A DNA stretch of 64,000 nucleotides from Globicatella sulfidifaciens DSM 15739 (GTDB lineage: Bacteria; Bacillota; Bacilli; Lactobacillales; Aerococcaceae), in NCBI RefSeq assembly GCF_900167405.1, contig NZ_FUWO01000002.1:165840-229839 (forward strand), in the 5' to 3' direction. The notes beneath the pieces were generated by a model. That model saw nothing but the letters and a program-made list of their open reading frames with translations. It was not told the origin of the DNA and did not search any database. A program made the position numbers and the translations under genes. Shown here in pieces: positions 16,062 through 25,373 of the stretch (its first letter is position 1; each line of letters opens with the position of its first letter).

Positions 16062-17615
16062 ATGTCAAAAATTAGACACTATATCGAAGTAATGAAACAT
16101 ATTCCGGACCATGCTTATATTGCAACAACCTCATTAGGGATGGGCGGTTTGCCAGAGCAATTACTGAAGGGTTTAGGTGAATATTATCAAAAATATCAAA
16201 GTCCACGAGATTTGTCTGTTATTACTACAGGGGGGATTGGCACCGGACCTGGCAGAGGCCTCGATCATATTTTATATCCAAACTTATTAAAACGAGCCAC
16301 GACCTCTTATTTATATTATTCAGCTAACACTATTGAAGCAGTTTTAAACAATGAGATTGAAATGTATTACTTGCCTCAGGGGATTATCGGACAACTCTAT
16401 CGTGATGCTGCCCGTGGTGGAGTAGGCGTATTTAGTCAAGTAGGAACCGAAACTTTTATTGATCCTAAATATTTAGGAGGAAAAATTAACGAAAAAACCC
16501 GTCAACAAGAAGATGTGGTCAAAGAAATCTATTTTAATGATGAACGTTGGTTGCATTATCAACCATTAGCCATTAATGTTGCTTTTATTAAAGCGTCTTA
16601 TGCTGATACTCGAGGAAATTTATCGTTGAAACGTGAGCCTTTTGTTTTAGAAGCCCTGTCGATAGCTTCGGCTGTGAAAAATAATGGCGGCATTGTGATT
16701 GCGCAAGTGGAACAGGTAGTTGAAGACTACTCGATTCCTCCTAAAGAAGTGGTGGTACCAGGAGCGCTCGTTGATTATGTGGTGGTAGCAGACAAAAAGT
16801 ATCATATGCAAACGGTCCTAACGCAATACAATCCGGCCATTTCTAATGAAATAAGAGTTCCATTATCGGAGTATGATTATTTACCACTATCCCCTAGTAA
16901 AGTTATTTTAAGAAGAGCGAGCCAAGAATTAGCCAAAGGGAGTTTTGTCAACGTAGGTGTAGGGTTAGCAGCTAATATTGGTCAAATAATTTCAGAATCT
17001 CATTTAATTGATCAAATTCATTTAAGCGTTGATTTAGGCTCAATTGGCGGTATGCCGGTACCAGGGTTAGACTTCGGAATGAATTACAATGCCGAAGCGA
17101 TTATCCCTAGTCAATCTTTATTTGAGTATTACCACGGTGGCGGTATTGATACGACGGTATTAGGCTTCGGTCAATTTAATGAAAAAGGGGAGATGAATTC
17201 AACTTATTTAAATGGAACGTTAAATGGTCCAGGTGGCATGTTAGATATCGTGCAAGGTGCTGATAAAATAGTTTTTGTTGGTTCTTTCACAGTAAAAGCA
17301 GAATTGACGATTGAAAATCAACAACTGGTCATTCAAAAAGAAGGTTATGCCTCGAAATTTGTTAAATCTTTACCATTATCCAATTTTTCTAGTCATTATA
17401 TGAAGTCTCTCGGTAAAAAAATCATTTTGATTACAGAACGAGCGGTGTTTGAAATTGATAATGAAGGACAATTTGTTTTAATGGAAATAGCTGATGGAAT
17501 CGATATCCATGGCGACATACTAGATTTAATACCTTGGTCGATTAAAGTATCTGAACATTTAAAAATAATGGATCCGGCTTTATTTGCTGAAGATTGGCAA
17601 TTAACTTTAGAGTAA
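16062..17615 (+). CDS. family-I acetate/propionate-type CoA-transferase (YdiF-like)
   Basis: Moves CoA between acyl-CoA and a carboxylate such as acetate; both the alpha and beta domains of family-I CoA-transferases are fused in one 518-residue chain. Features are TTGGIGTGPGRGLDHIL in the N-terminal half, VNVGVGLAANIGQIIS (about residue 295) and GLDFGMNYNAEAIIP (about 333). Enzymes of this group have a catalytic Glu in a V-E-x-G-x-IGG motif; here the motif reads SVDLGSIGG, with Asp at residue 324. ATG 16062, not the upstream ATG 16029, follows the SD GGGGGGAG. It could balance acyl-CoA pools with the beta-oxidation genes, if it is active. Confidence 0.85.
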   Translation: MSKIRHYIEVMKHIPDHAYIATTSLGMGGLPEQLLKGLGEYYQKYQSPRDLSVITTGGIGTGPGRGLDHILYPNLLKRATTSYLYYSANTIEAVLNNEIEMYYLPQGIIGQLYRDAARGGVGVFSQVGTETFIDPKYLGGKINEKTRQQEDVVKEIYFNDERWLHYQPLAINVAFIKASYADTRGNLSLKREPFVLEALSIASAVKNNGGIVIAQVEQVVEDYSIPPKEVVVPGALVDYVVVADKKYHMQTVLTQYNPAISNEIRVPLSEYDYLPLSPSKVILRRASQELAKGSFVNVGVGLAANIGQIISESHLIDQIHLSVDLGSIGGMPVPGLDFGMNYNAEAIIPSQSLFEYYHGGGIDTTVLGFGQFNEKGEMNSTYLNGTLNGPGGMLDIVQGADKIVFVGSFTVKAELTIENQQLVIQKEGYASKFVKSLPLSNFSSHYMKSLGKKIILITERAVFEIDNEGQFVLMEIADGIDIHGDILDLIPWSIKVSEHLKIMDPALFAEDWQLTLE

Positions 17616-17630
17616 AATCGCGTGATGATG

Positions 17631-17697
17631 AGTGCAAGAAGGTGTATGGAGGCTTCGTTTAAGCTAAGTTTCCATACATTAACTTGCGCTTTTTTAT
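17631..17697 (+). terminator. intrinsic terminator after the CoA-transferase gene
   Basis: AGTGCAAG and TGTATGGA pair with TTCCATACA and CTTGCGCT around a loop, followed by TTTTTTATT. Confidence 0.85.
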
Positions 17698-17796
17698 TGT
17701 AAAAAATAAAGCAGAAAAATGAATAGCATCAAATGAGAAAATCGAGACTGTTAGTGATATAATAGAGGAGAATCCAAATAGAGAGGAGCCGCTTTA

Positions 17797-20625
17797 GTGG
17801 CAAACGATAAAATAATAGTAAAAGGTGCTCGTTCACATAATTTAAAAAATATTAACCTTGAAATACCACGTGATAAATTAGTCGTGGTGACGGGCTTATC
17901 AGGATCTGGGAAAAGTTCGTTAGCCTTTGATACTTTATATGCTGAAGGGCAAAGACGATATGTTGAGAGTTTATCTGCCTATGCACGTCAATTTTTAGGT
18001 GGGATGGATAAGCCGGATGTCGATTCCATTGAAGGATTAAGTCCTGCAATCTCCATTGATCAAAAAACCACCAGTCATAATCCACGTTCGACGGTCGGAA
18101 CAGCGACTGAAATCAATGACTACTTACGTCTGCTTTATGCAAGAGTAGGAACGCCGTATTGTCCAACACACCATATTCCAATCGAAAGACAATCACCTGA
18201 ACAAATGGTCGATCGTATTTTAGAATTACCAGAGAGAACACGAATTCAGCTTATGAGTCCAGTGGTCCGTAATCAAAAAGGGCAACATAAGAAAGTAATT
18301 GAAAAAATCATTAAAGATGGTTTCGTGCGCATTAGAGTTGATGGCGAAATATATGATGTTACAGAAGTGCCAGAACTATCGAAGAACTTAAAACATTCGA
18401 TTGATTTGGTAATTGACCGTATTGTGATTAAAGAAGATATTCGTTCACGTCTATTCGATTCTGTAGAAACAGCTTTACGCTATTCAGGTGGCTATCTAGA
18501 AGTGGATGTCATTGGAGAAGAGCCGATCTATTTCAACGAACATTATGCTTGTCCACACTGTGATTTTTCGGTTTCTGAGTTAGAGCCACGTTTATTCTCG
18601 TTCAATGCACCATTTGGAGCCTGCCCTTCATGTGATGGATTAGGTTCACGCTTAACTGCGGATGAGAGTCTAATCGTACCCGATCCAAATTTAACCTTGG
18701 AAGAAGGAGCTTTTGCTCCATGGAATCCGATTAGTTCTAATTATTATCCATCGATGCTTGAGCAATTTGCTAAAAGTTATGGCATTCCGATGGATGTGCC
18801 ATACAAGGATTTATCAGCTGAACATCAGCAAGTTTTGAAGTATGGTGCTCCTAATACGACCTTTAAATTTACCTACACCCCAATGATGGGTGGCGGCAAA
18901 AAACGAACCAGTGATACGGTTTTTGAAGGGGTTGTGAATAATGTTGAGCGTCGTTATCAAGAAACAAGTTCAGATTATACACGGGACGTTATGGCGCAAT
19001 ATATGCATGAGTTAACATGCCCTGTATGTAAGGGACAACGTCTCAATCCGGAAGCTTTATCAGTCTATGTTGGCGATAAAAACATCGCAGAGTTTACCAG
19101 TTTATCCATTCATGATGCAGCGGATTATGTTGAACAGTTAACATTTGACAATGCTAAAGAGATGATTGCTAAACCCATCATTAAAGAAATTAGTGACCGT
19201 TTAAGCTTCTTAAATAGTGTAGGACTAGAATATTTAACTTTAGATAGAGTCGCAGGGTCATTATCTGGTGGAGAAGCGCAACGGATTCGTTTAGCAACCC
19301 AAATAGGATCAAATTTAAGTGGCGTCTTATACATTTTAGATGAACCCTCGATTGGTTTACATCAACGTGATAATGCTCGCTTAATTGATTCATTACATAA
19401 AATGCGTGATTTAGGTAACACACTCGTGGTCGTTGAACATGATGATGAAACGATGTTAGAGGCTGATTACTTAATTGATATGGGACCTGGTGCAGGTGCT
19501 AGAGGTGGCGAAGTAGTGGCGGCTGGGACACCAAAAGAAGTCATGGCGAATCCAAATTCTTTAACAGGAAAGTATTTATCAGGGAAGGAAAAAATTGACA
19601 TCCCCAAAGAGCGTAGACAAGAAGATAAAGGTTGGGTAACGGTTAAAGGAGCTGAACATAATAACCTTAGAAATATCGATGTGAGCTTTCCGATTGGTCG
19701 CTTAACTTGTGTGACCGGCGTATCCGGTTCAGGAAAAAGTAGTTTAGTGAATGCTGTTTTAAAGACAGCCTTAGCACAGTTATTAACTAGTACCAAAGAA
19801 CGTCCAGGTAAGTTTAGTTCGATCGAGGGATACGAAGGTCTCGATAAGATGATTGATATTGACCAAAGTCCAATTGGGCGCACACCGCGTTCAAACCCAG
19901 CAACTTATACAGGTGTTTTTGATGATATTCGTGAATTATTTGCTCAAACGAATGATGCGAAATTACATGGCTATAATAAAGGACGTTTTAGTTTTAATGT
20001 GAAAGGTGGCCGTTGCGAAGCATGTTCGGGTGGCGGTATTAATAAAATTGAAATGCATTTCTTACCCGATGTTTATGTGCCATGTGAAGTCTGCCATGGT
20101 AAACGTTATAATTCAGAAACATTGGAAATTAAATTTAAAGGTAAAAACATTAGCGATGTGTTAGAAATGACAGTAGAAGACGCAGTTGATTTTTTCCAAG
20201 CACAGCCAAAGATTGCTCGTAAATTACAAACGTTGTTAGATGTCGGTTTAGGCTATGTTACTTTGGGTCAATCGGCGACGACCTTATCCGGTGGAGAGGC
20301 TCAGCGGATGAAATTAGCGTCGGAATTACAACGTGTTTCCACTGGTAATACCTTCTATATTTTAGATGAACCGACAACTGGATTGCATCCACATGATATT
20401 AAAAAGTTGTTGGCAGTTATTGAGCGCTTAGTTGAAGCGGGCAATACAGCGGTTATCATTGAACATAATTTAGATGTAATTAAGACAGCTGATTATATCA
20501 TTGATATGGGGCCGGAAGGTGGCGTTGGTGGTGGTCAAGTAGTTGCAACCGGGACTCCAGAAGAAGTGGCAGAAGTTAAAGGTAGCTATACTGGCCAATA
20601 TTTGAAAAAAATATTAAACGATTAA
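17797..20625 (+). CDS. uvrA: excinuclease ABC subunit A
   Basis: Damage-recognition ATPase of nucleotide excision repair, 942 residues. Two ABC ATPase modules carry Walker A motifs GLSGSGKSS (about residue 33) and GVSGSGKSS (about 643), signature motifs [12 protein letters not shown] and [12 protein letters not shown], and two zinc-binding CxxC pairs per domain, the second set in CEACSGGG and CEVCHGKRY. It starts with GTG 17797 behind SD GAGAGGAG. In many Firmicutes uvrA follows uvrB; here it stands alone behind a terminator. Confidence 0.98.
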   Translation: MANDKIIVKGARSHNLKNINLEIPRDKLVVVTGLSGSGKSSLAFDTLYAEGQRRYVESLSAYARQFLGGMDKPDVDSIEGLSPAISIDQKTTSHNPRSTVGTATEINDYLRLLYARVGTPYCPTHHIPIERQSPEQMVDRILELPERTRIQLMSPVVRNQKGQHKKVIEKIIKDGFVRIRVDGEIYDVTEVPELSKNLKHSIDLVIDRIVIKEDIRSRLFDSVETALRYSGGYLEVDVIGEEPIYFNEHYACPHCDFSVSELEPRLFSFNAPFGACPSCDGLGSRLTADESLIVPDPNLTLEEGAFAPWNPISSNYYPSMLEQFAKSYGIPMDVPYKDLSAEHQQVLKYGAPNTTFKFTYTPMMGGGKKRTSDTVFEGVVNNVERRYQETSSDYTRDVMAQYMHELTCPVCKGQRLNPEALSVYVGDKNIAEFTSLSIHDAADYVEQLTFDNAKEMIAKPIIKEISDRLSFLNSVGLEYLTLDRVAGSLSGGEAQRIRLATQIGSNLSGVLYILDEPSIGLHQRDNARLIDSLHKMRDLGNTLVVVEHDDETMLEADYLIDMGPGAGARGGEVVAAGTPKEVMANPNSLTGKYLSGKEKIDIPKERRQEDKGWVTVKGAEHNNLRNIDVSFPIGRLTCVTGVSGSGKSSLVNAVLKTALAQLLTSTKERPGKFSSIEGYEGLDKMIDIDQSPIGRTPRSNPATYTGVFDDIRELFAQTNDAKLHGYNKGRFSFNVKGGRCEACSGGGINKIEMHFLPDVYVPCEVCHGKRYNSETLEIKFKGKNISDVLEMTVEDAVDFFQAQPKIARKLQTLLDVGLGYVTLGQSATTLSGGEAQRMKLASELQRVSTGNTFYILDEPTTGLHPHDIKKLLAVIERLVEAGNTAVIIEHNLDVIKTADYIIDMGPEGGVGGGQVVATGTPEEVAEVKGSYTGQYLKKILND

Positions 20626-20671
20626 CATATCATCCTTAGTTGGATAGAAATACAATAAGCTCACTATTTAA

Positions 20672-20947
20672 AGCTGGACCAAAACTTAATAAGAACGCGT
20701 GGTTTCATTGGTTTTATTTCAGGCGCAGTGGTAGAGCGTTAGGGACTGCAACGGTGTCTTAATTCCTTAGTTTGTGGACTATTGTGCTAGGTACCGGGTA
20801 GAAGTGACTATCTACAGCATTTTCAATCTCAACTATGAGGGGAGGTAGACGAAGTGAAATGATTCATTTTTCTATATCATGTCCACCCCAGCTGTACGGG
20901 TAAAGTAGACGAAGTGACAGTCATTCATTTTTTTACTTCTGGCCCAA
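20672..20947 (+). repeat. dispersed modular repeat, copy 2 (degenerate A, two B)
   Basis: Starts AGCTGGACCAAAACTTAATAAG. A degenerate A hairpin around GGCGCAGTGGTAGAG (about 20733) is followed by two diverged B hairpins: 20837-20889 (GGGGAGGTAGACGAAGTG / ATGTCCACCCC) and 20899-20947 (AAAGTAGACGAAGTG / TTTTTACTTCTGGCCC). More decayed than copies 1, 3, 5 and 9. Confidence 0.7.
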
Positions 20948-20977
20948 TTTCTATTATATCGTTACATCATTGCATAG

Positions 20978-21032
20978 AGTAGGCAGAAGCAGTTAGAATC
21001 CATCAGATTTTGACAGTTAGCCTACTTTTTTT
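20978..21032 (+). terminator. hairpin with T-tract between repeat copy 2 and liaX
   Basis: AGTAGGC (20978-20984) pairs with GCCTACT (21020-21026), with a partly paired inner stem GTTAGAAT/ATTTTGAC, followed by TTTTTTT. Probably a terminator for transcripts coming from uvrA. Confidence 0.65.
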
Positions 21033-21140
21033 AGGAAAAAGTAAAGAATCAGTCTAGGGACCTATGCATTTCAGGTTAATAGTTGGCATAATATAGTTGT
21101 AGGGTAAGAATGCCAGATATATCCATAGGAGGAATTAAAA

Positions 21141-22577
21141 ATGACAGAAAAAGAAAGAATTATTGAATTAGTTAAAAATAATGTTATTTCAATGGACGAA
21201 GCTTTGCAGTTATTAGAAGCAGCGGCTAAAAATGATCATCAAGCCCAAGTAACAAGTAATGAATTCATTGAAGAATATAAAAATGCTCAAAAAGATATTG
21301 AAGAAAAAGTCGAAGCATCTCAATTAATACAAACGCCAGCAACAGATGAGCAAGAAGAACAAGCACAACAAGTCATTCAAGAAAAATTTGAACAAGCCAG
21401 TGAAGAATTAGCTAAGAAGCAAGAAGCATTAGTGATTGCGAAACAACGTTTAAGAGAAATAGAAATTTTTGCTGAATTAGATGATTTAACAGAGGACATG
21501 AAAACGCAACAAGCGAATTTGATGGCGAAAATAGATCATTTAGAAGCGGAAATTGAAGAGCTGTCTATCGAAATTGATATCAAACGTCAAGAAATGAGAC
21601 AAAACACTCAATCGCAAATAAAAAAAATGGTAGAAGATACGACTGAACAAGTCACCAAAGCTGCCAAAAACTTTGGTGAAGAAGCCAAAAAAGAAGGGAA
21701 AAACTTACAAAAAACGATTATGGGTTATGTCAAAGAGTGGGCTTCAAACTTTGATATGAAAGAATTTAATGTGAATGTGCCATGGGTGAAATCACAAAGT
21801 TTTGCACACCAATACCAATTTGATGCAACAGATATTGATAAGATAGAAGTTAAAATTTTAAATGGTAATGTTAAAGTTGAAACTCATCCAAAAGATAATA
21901 TTATTGTTGACCTCGATATCGTTTTATATGGTAAAGAAGAAGTAGATAATATTGCAGCATTCGAATCATTAAGTACCATTGACGGCGCAACGGATAAATT
22001 AATTATCAATATGATGAACCCACGTGTTGCCGTAGAAACACTGGTGAAAGTTCCATCAAAAGTATTTTCAGAATTATTCATTGATACAATTAATGGCGAT
22101 GTCGATTTAAAAGACCTAAAAGCTAAAGAAGTTAAATTATCATCAAAAAATGGCGATAATGAAGTAGATAATATTACGGCTGACCTATTGGTATTTGACG
22201 GTTATAATGGAGACTTTAAAATTAAAGCATCCGACATTAATGATATCGACTATCATGTTTTAAATGGTAATTTACGCTATGTAGATCAAGTAGGTAACTT
22301 CAAAGCTGAAGCAGTCAATGGTGATATCGTGATTACTAAAACAAATAGTGAGGGCTCTATTATTAATGCTAAAACATTATCTGGTGATATTAAAATAGCA
22401 GTTCCTCAAACGAACAATTTAGAAATTGAGGCTGAATCTACTTATGGTGAAGTTCATCACCGATTAAACAATGTTAATCAGACTGGAAGCCATATCGGCC
22501 GCCAAGTTGATGGTGAACATGATTTGATTAAGTTAACGATTGCCTCTACAAGCGGTAATATTTATTTAAAGGACTAG
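21141..22577 (+). CDS. liaX: LiaX-like envelope-stress protein (SHOCT-like helix, coiled coil, DUF4097)
   Basis: A 478-residue protein with no signal peptide. Residues 1-30 form a SHOCT-like helix pair (KERIIELVKNNVISMDEALQLLE), about 60-185 a long Glu/Lys/Gln-rich coiled coil, and 210-478 a repetitive beta-strand DUF4097 domain with recurrent NG and GD turns (LNGNVKVET, INGDVDLKD, LNGNLRYVD, VNGDIVITK). This is the architecture of enterococcal LiaX, which senses daptomycin and antimicrobial peptides, and resembles Bacillus YvlB. Two PspC genes follow at 10-bp spacing, the equivalent of LiaY. SD TAGGAGG. The name is given by architecture and synteny; the true LiaFSR link is not visible here. 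Confidence 0.8.
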   Translation: MTEKERIIELVKNNVISMDEALQLLEAAAKNDHQAQVTSNEFIEEYKNAQKDIEEKVEASQLIQTPATDEQEEQAQQVIQEKFEQASEELAKKQEALVIAKQRLREIEIFAELDDLTEDMKTQQANLMAKIDHLEAEIEELSIEIDIKRQEMRQNTQSQIKKMVEDTTEQVTKAAKNFGEEAKKEGKNLQKTIMGYVKEWASNFDMKEFNVNVPWVKSQSFAHQYQFDATDIDKIEVKILNGNVKVETHPKDNIIVDLDIVLYGKEEVDNIAAFESLSTIDGATDKLIINMMNPRVAVETLVKVPSKVFSELFIDTINGDVDLKDLKAKEVKLSSKNGDNEVDNITADLLVFDGYNGDFKIKASDINDIDYHVLNGNLRYVDQVGNFKAEAVNGDIVITKTNSEGSIINAKTLSGDIKIAVPQTNNLEIEAESTYGEVHHRLNNVNQTGSHIGRQVDGEHDLIKLTIASTSGNIYLKD

Positions 22578-22587
22578 GAGGGTTTTA

Positions 22588-22776
22588 ATGAAAAAATTAC
22601 AATTATCTCAAAGCGACCGCATCTTATTAGGTGTATGTGGTGGTTTAGGAAACTATTTTGAAGTTGACCCAACCTGGATTCGCTTAATTTTTACAGCGGT
22701 ATTCTTTTACCGTGGAACAGGTTTAGGTATTTATTTCATATTATGGGCAATTATTACTTTTAGCAATCGAAAATAG
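22588..22776 (+). CDS. small PspC-domain membrane protein
   Basis: A 62-residue protein that is almost only a PspC domain: LGVCGGLGNYFEVDPTWIRLIF followed by one or two membrane segments. SD GGAGGG, 10 bp after liaX. It is a second, shorter copy of the domain in the next gene. PspC/LiaY proteins link envelope damage to stress regulators or help recruit LiaX partners; the reason for two tandem copies is unknown. Confidence 0.85.
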   Translation: MKKLQLSQSDRILLGVCGGLGNYFEVDPTWIRLIFTAVFFYRGTGLGIYFILWAIITFSNRK

Positions 22777-22786
22777 GAGGGAAAAC

Positions 22787-23134
22787 ATGAAACGATTATA
22801 TAAATCATCTACTAACAAACAAATAATGGGTGTTTGTGGTGGACTAGCAGAATACTTTAACATTGATGTAACAGCAGTGAGATTAATTTTCGGTATTGCG
22901 TTCTTCGTTTTTGGTGTAGGTTTTATGCCTTATATGATCTTAGCGTTTATTTTACCATATGATTATCAAGTGAACGCTAGTTCACGACCATTCAATCAAA
23001 CAAGAACGAATGATGGTTATGTTTATCGCAACCGTCGTGAACGTCCCAATTCAGCGAGTTTTTCTCAACGACCACAAGGCAATAAGCCAAAAGATGTGAC
23101 ACCCGTCGATGAAGATGTGTGGAGTGACTTTTAG
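22787..23134 (+). CDS. PspC-domain membrane protein (LiaY-like)
   Basis: A 115-residue protein with a PspC domain at residues 1-65 (MGVCGGLAEYFNIDVTAVRL, then a hydrophobic span) and a polar, Arg/Asn/Pro-rich C-terminal tail of about 50 residues. SD GGAGGG, 10 bp after the shorter PspC gene. It is the last gene of the three-gene liaX operon; a terminator follows at 23244. In size and tail it is nearer to LiaY than the 62-residue neighbour. Confidence 0.85.
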   Translation: MKRLYKSSTNKQIMGVCGGLAEYFNIDVTAVRLIFGIAFFVFGVGFMPYMILAFILPYDYQVNASSRPFNQTRTNDGYVYRNRRERPNSASFSQRPQGNKPKDVTPVDEDVWSDF

Positions 23135-23243
23135 TAAATTTAACAGTGTGACAGCAGTCAGTATCTAAAATTAAATTTCCTCATGCAATAAATTGGATAG
23201 CGGAAATATTAAGATAAATACTGATGATAGCTTAAAAAACGAT

Positions 23244-23285
23244 ACCGCTTGAGGACCTTATCGAAGGAGACCGAAGCGGTTTTTT
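23244..23285 (+). terminator. intrinsic terminator of the liaX operon
   Basis: ACCGCTT (23244-23250) pairs with AAGCGGT (23274-23280), followed by a T run; an inner CCTT/AAGG stem lies in the loop. Confidence 0.75.
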
Positions 23286-23303
23286 ATGTGGGAAATCAAC
23301 GAT

Positions 23304-23403
23304 ACTCGGAACGAAAAATGCAACTAAGAGCGTGGAAAAGAAATACGCTATATCTGGAATGTAAAATGCAGCTAAGTGCAAGAGTGGAAATATATTTTCC
23401 GAT
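23304..23403 (+). repeat. imperfect tandem pair of ~45-50-bp units
   Basis: Two adjacent related stretches, beginning CTCGGAACGAAAAATGCAAC and TCTGGAATGTAAAATGCAGC, both continue with CTAAGNGC and a GTGGAAA segment. They lie between the liaX terminator and the broken MATE gene. The 23289-23566 region has no convincing gene: its longest open frame lacks a ribosome-binding site and runs over this pair. Confidence 0.4.
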
Positions 23404-23566
23404 AAGTTCAATGAAAGAAGGAAAAACGCTAGTTGCTGCTTTTTTATGTGTGCTCTGCTACAGAGTGTGTAGCCATAATCCAAATGATATTCTTGCCCAG
23501 CCCCTAGTGTTAGGCTATAATTTTATATGAAATAGCCGTAAAAAATGAGAGGACATCCTTTATCTT

Positions 23567-25248
23567 ATGCTAGCAAAATTAATTGAACCGAAGAATTTTT
23601 CAATCGATGAACAAAAAAATATTTACTAGCGGTTGGGCATAAACTTGATAAATTTAGTAAAGATTATTTTTCATTAATTAATAGCGCAGTGGTTGAGTGG
23701 TCTCAAATGGTGTCTTAACGAGGTTAAAGATAAATTTGGTAAACTCAATTAAGTTATTGTTATTAAATTAAAAGCGCAGTGGTTGAGTGGCCTCAACCTG
23801 CGTCTTAACGACTTGTTTGAGGCCTACTCATCTGTGCGGGGGTAGGCCGACGAAGCGAAAATTATTTGATTTTCTACTTCTGGTCTACTCCCAACTGTGC
23901 GGGGGTGGACAGACGAAGCGAAAATCATTCAATTTTCTATTTCTGGTCCACTCCCAATCCCTATTTTAATTGAGCAATTCTTAATGTTAGTAGTAGGCTT
24001 AGTGGATACATTGATGGTCTCCTATGCAGGTGAAGCTGCTGTTTCAGGGGTTGCTCTTGTTAACCAAATTAATGCCGTCTTTTTATCTGTCTTTGCGGCC
24101 TTAGCAGCCGGTGGTGCGGTTGTGATTAGTCAATATATTGGGCGCCAAGAAAAAAGGAATGCAGTGTTGTCTGCAAGTCAGTTAATCATGTTGTCATTAG
24201 CAATATCGATTGGAGTGGCCATCATAATTTTAGCTTTTGACGAACCCATCTTAAGCGTCTTATTCGGCCGAGTAGAAGCGGATGTAATGTCGGCCTGCTT
24301 AATCTATCTTTTTATTACGACCTTATCATTGCCAGCCATTGCGGTTTATAACGCTTGTTCTTCTATTTTAAGAAGTATGTCCGATACTAAAACAACGATG
24401 CGCGTTTCAATGATCATGAATATGTTAAATGTTGTGGGCAATTATTTAGGAATTTTTGTCTTTCAAGCAGGGGTGGCCGGGGTAGCGATTCCTTCTTTGG
24501 TATCACGGATGATAGCGACTGCTATTCTCTTATATGTCTGTAGCAAAAAAGACCGTGTGGTCTTTTACCAGTTTTCTGATATTTTTAAATATGATCCAGC
24601 AATGGTCAAACGAATTGTCCACATCGCCGTACCAAATGGTGTAGAACAAGGATTATTGAATCTATCCAAAGTGGCTTTATCGAGTATCGTTGCGATGTTC
24701 GGTACGGTTCAAATAGCTGCTAATGGGATTGGGCAAAGCTTTTGGTCGGTTTCTGCTTTGTTTTCTTTATCGATGGGACCTGCTTTCATAACTGTTATTG
24801 GTCAATGTATTGGTGCCGGTGATTATCAAGCAGCTGATTATTATTTCAAAAAATTAAGTCGTATCGCTTATGTGGAGTGTTTTATTTGGAATGCTGTCTT
24901 TACAGCGATGATTCCCTTTATTTTAACATTTTATAGTTTATCGCCGGAGACGACTCGTTTAGTTATTATCTTATGCTTGATTCATAATTTCTTTAACTTT
25001 TTGATGCATCCGTCAGCCTTCCTTTATCCAGTGGATTAAGGGCTGCTGGGGACGTCAAATATGCGATGTATGTTTCTATTTTAGCGACTTTTGTCGTACG
25101 AGGCGTGTTCTCAATAATATTAGGTATTTGGTTACAATGGGGAGTAATCGGGGTTGCTTTTGCGATGTGCTTTGATTGGATATTTAGGGCTGCTTTTATA
25201 GATCTGCGCTATCGAAGTGGCAAATGGAAAAATTTCAATGTCATTTAA
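23567..25248 (+). pseudogene. MATE-family multidrug/Na+ efflux gene, split by a repeat insertion and frameshifted
   Basis: ATG 23567 opens 20 codons (MLAKLIEPKNFSIDEQKNIY), then a stop, then repeat copy 3 (23630-23955). Immediately after the repeat the same frame resumes with PILIEQFLMLVVGLVDTLMV, typical MATE N-terminal membrane sequence. A second lesion at about 25030-25045 shifts the frame by one base: the first part ends ...PSAFLYPVD and the next frame continues SGLRAAGDVKYAMYVSI to 25248. Reassembled, the product would be about 450 residues, normal for MATE exporters. A possible SD GAGAGGA lies 14 bp before the ATG. With two independent lesions it is very probably non-functional. Confidence 0.85.
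23630..23955 (+). repeat. dispersed modular repeat, copy 3 (full A-A-B-B), inserted in the MATE gene
   Basis: A 326-bp copy from CGGTTGGGCATAAAC to GGTCCACTCCC. It has two A hairpins (GCGCAGTGGTTGAGTGG at about 23685 and 23773) and two B hairpins (23836-23892 and 23899-23955). Coding sequence of one gene lies directly on both sides, which fixes the element ends to within a few bases. Copy 9 has the same architecture and nearly the same length. Confidence 0.9.
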
Positions 25249-25373
25249 ACGTGAATGTTAAATAAATCAGTTAAAATTATCACGGTGCTTAAACACTAAG
25301 ATGATAAATGTGTAGCGAAATCATGGTAATTATGATACCATCAATTTAAATAATAAACGTTGGAGGTCCCGCT

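Noticed and set aside
23249..23530. Possible 93-codon ORF upstream of the MATE pseudogene
   Set aside because: Starts inside the liaX terminator hairpin, no SD, runs over a degenerate tandem repeat; no recognisable protein features.
23897..23956. GTG 23897 as the start of the MATE gene
   Set aside because: The first 20 codons are repeat sequence without an SD; the true N-terminus lies before the repeat at 23567.
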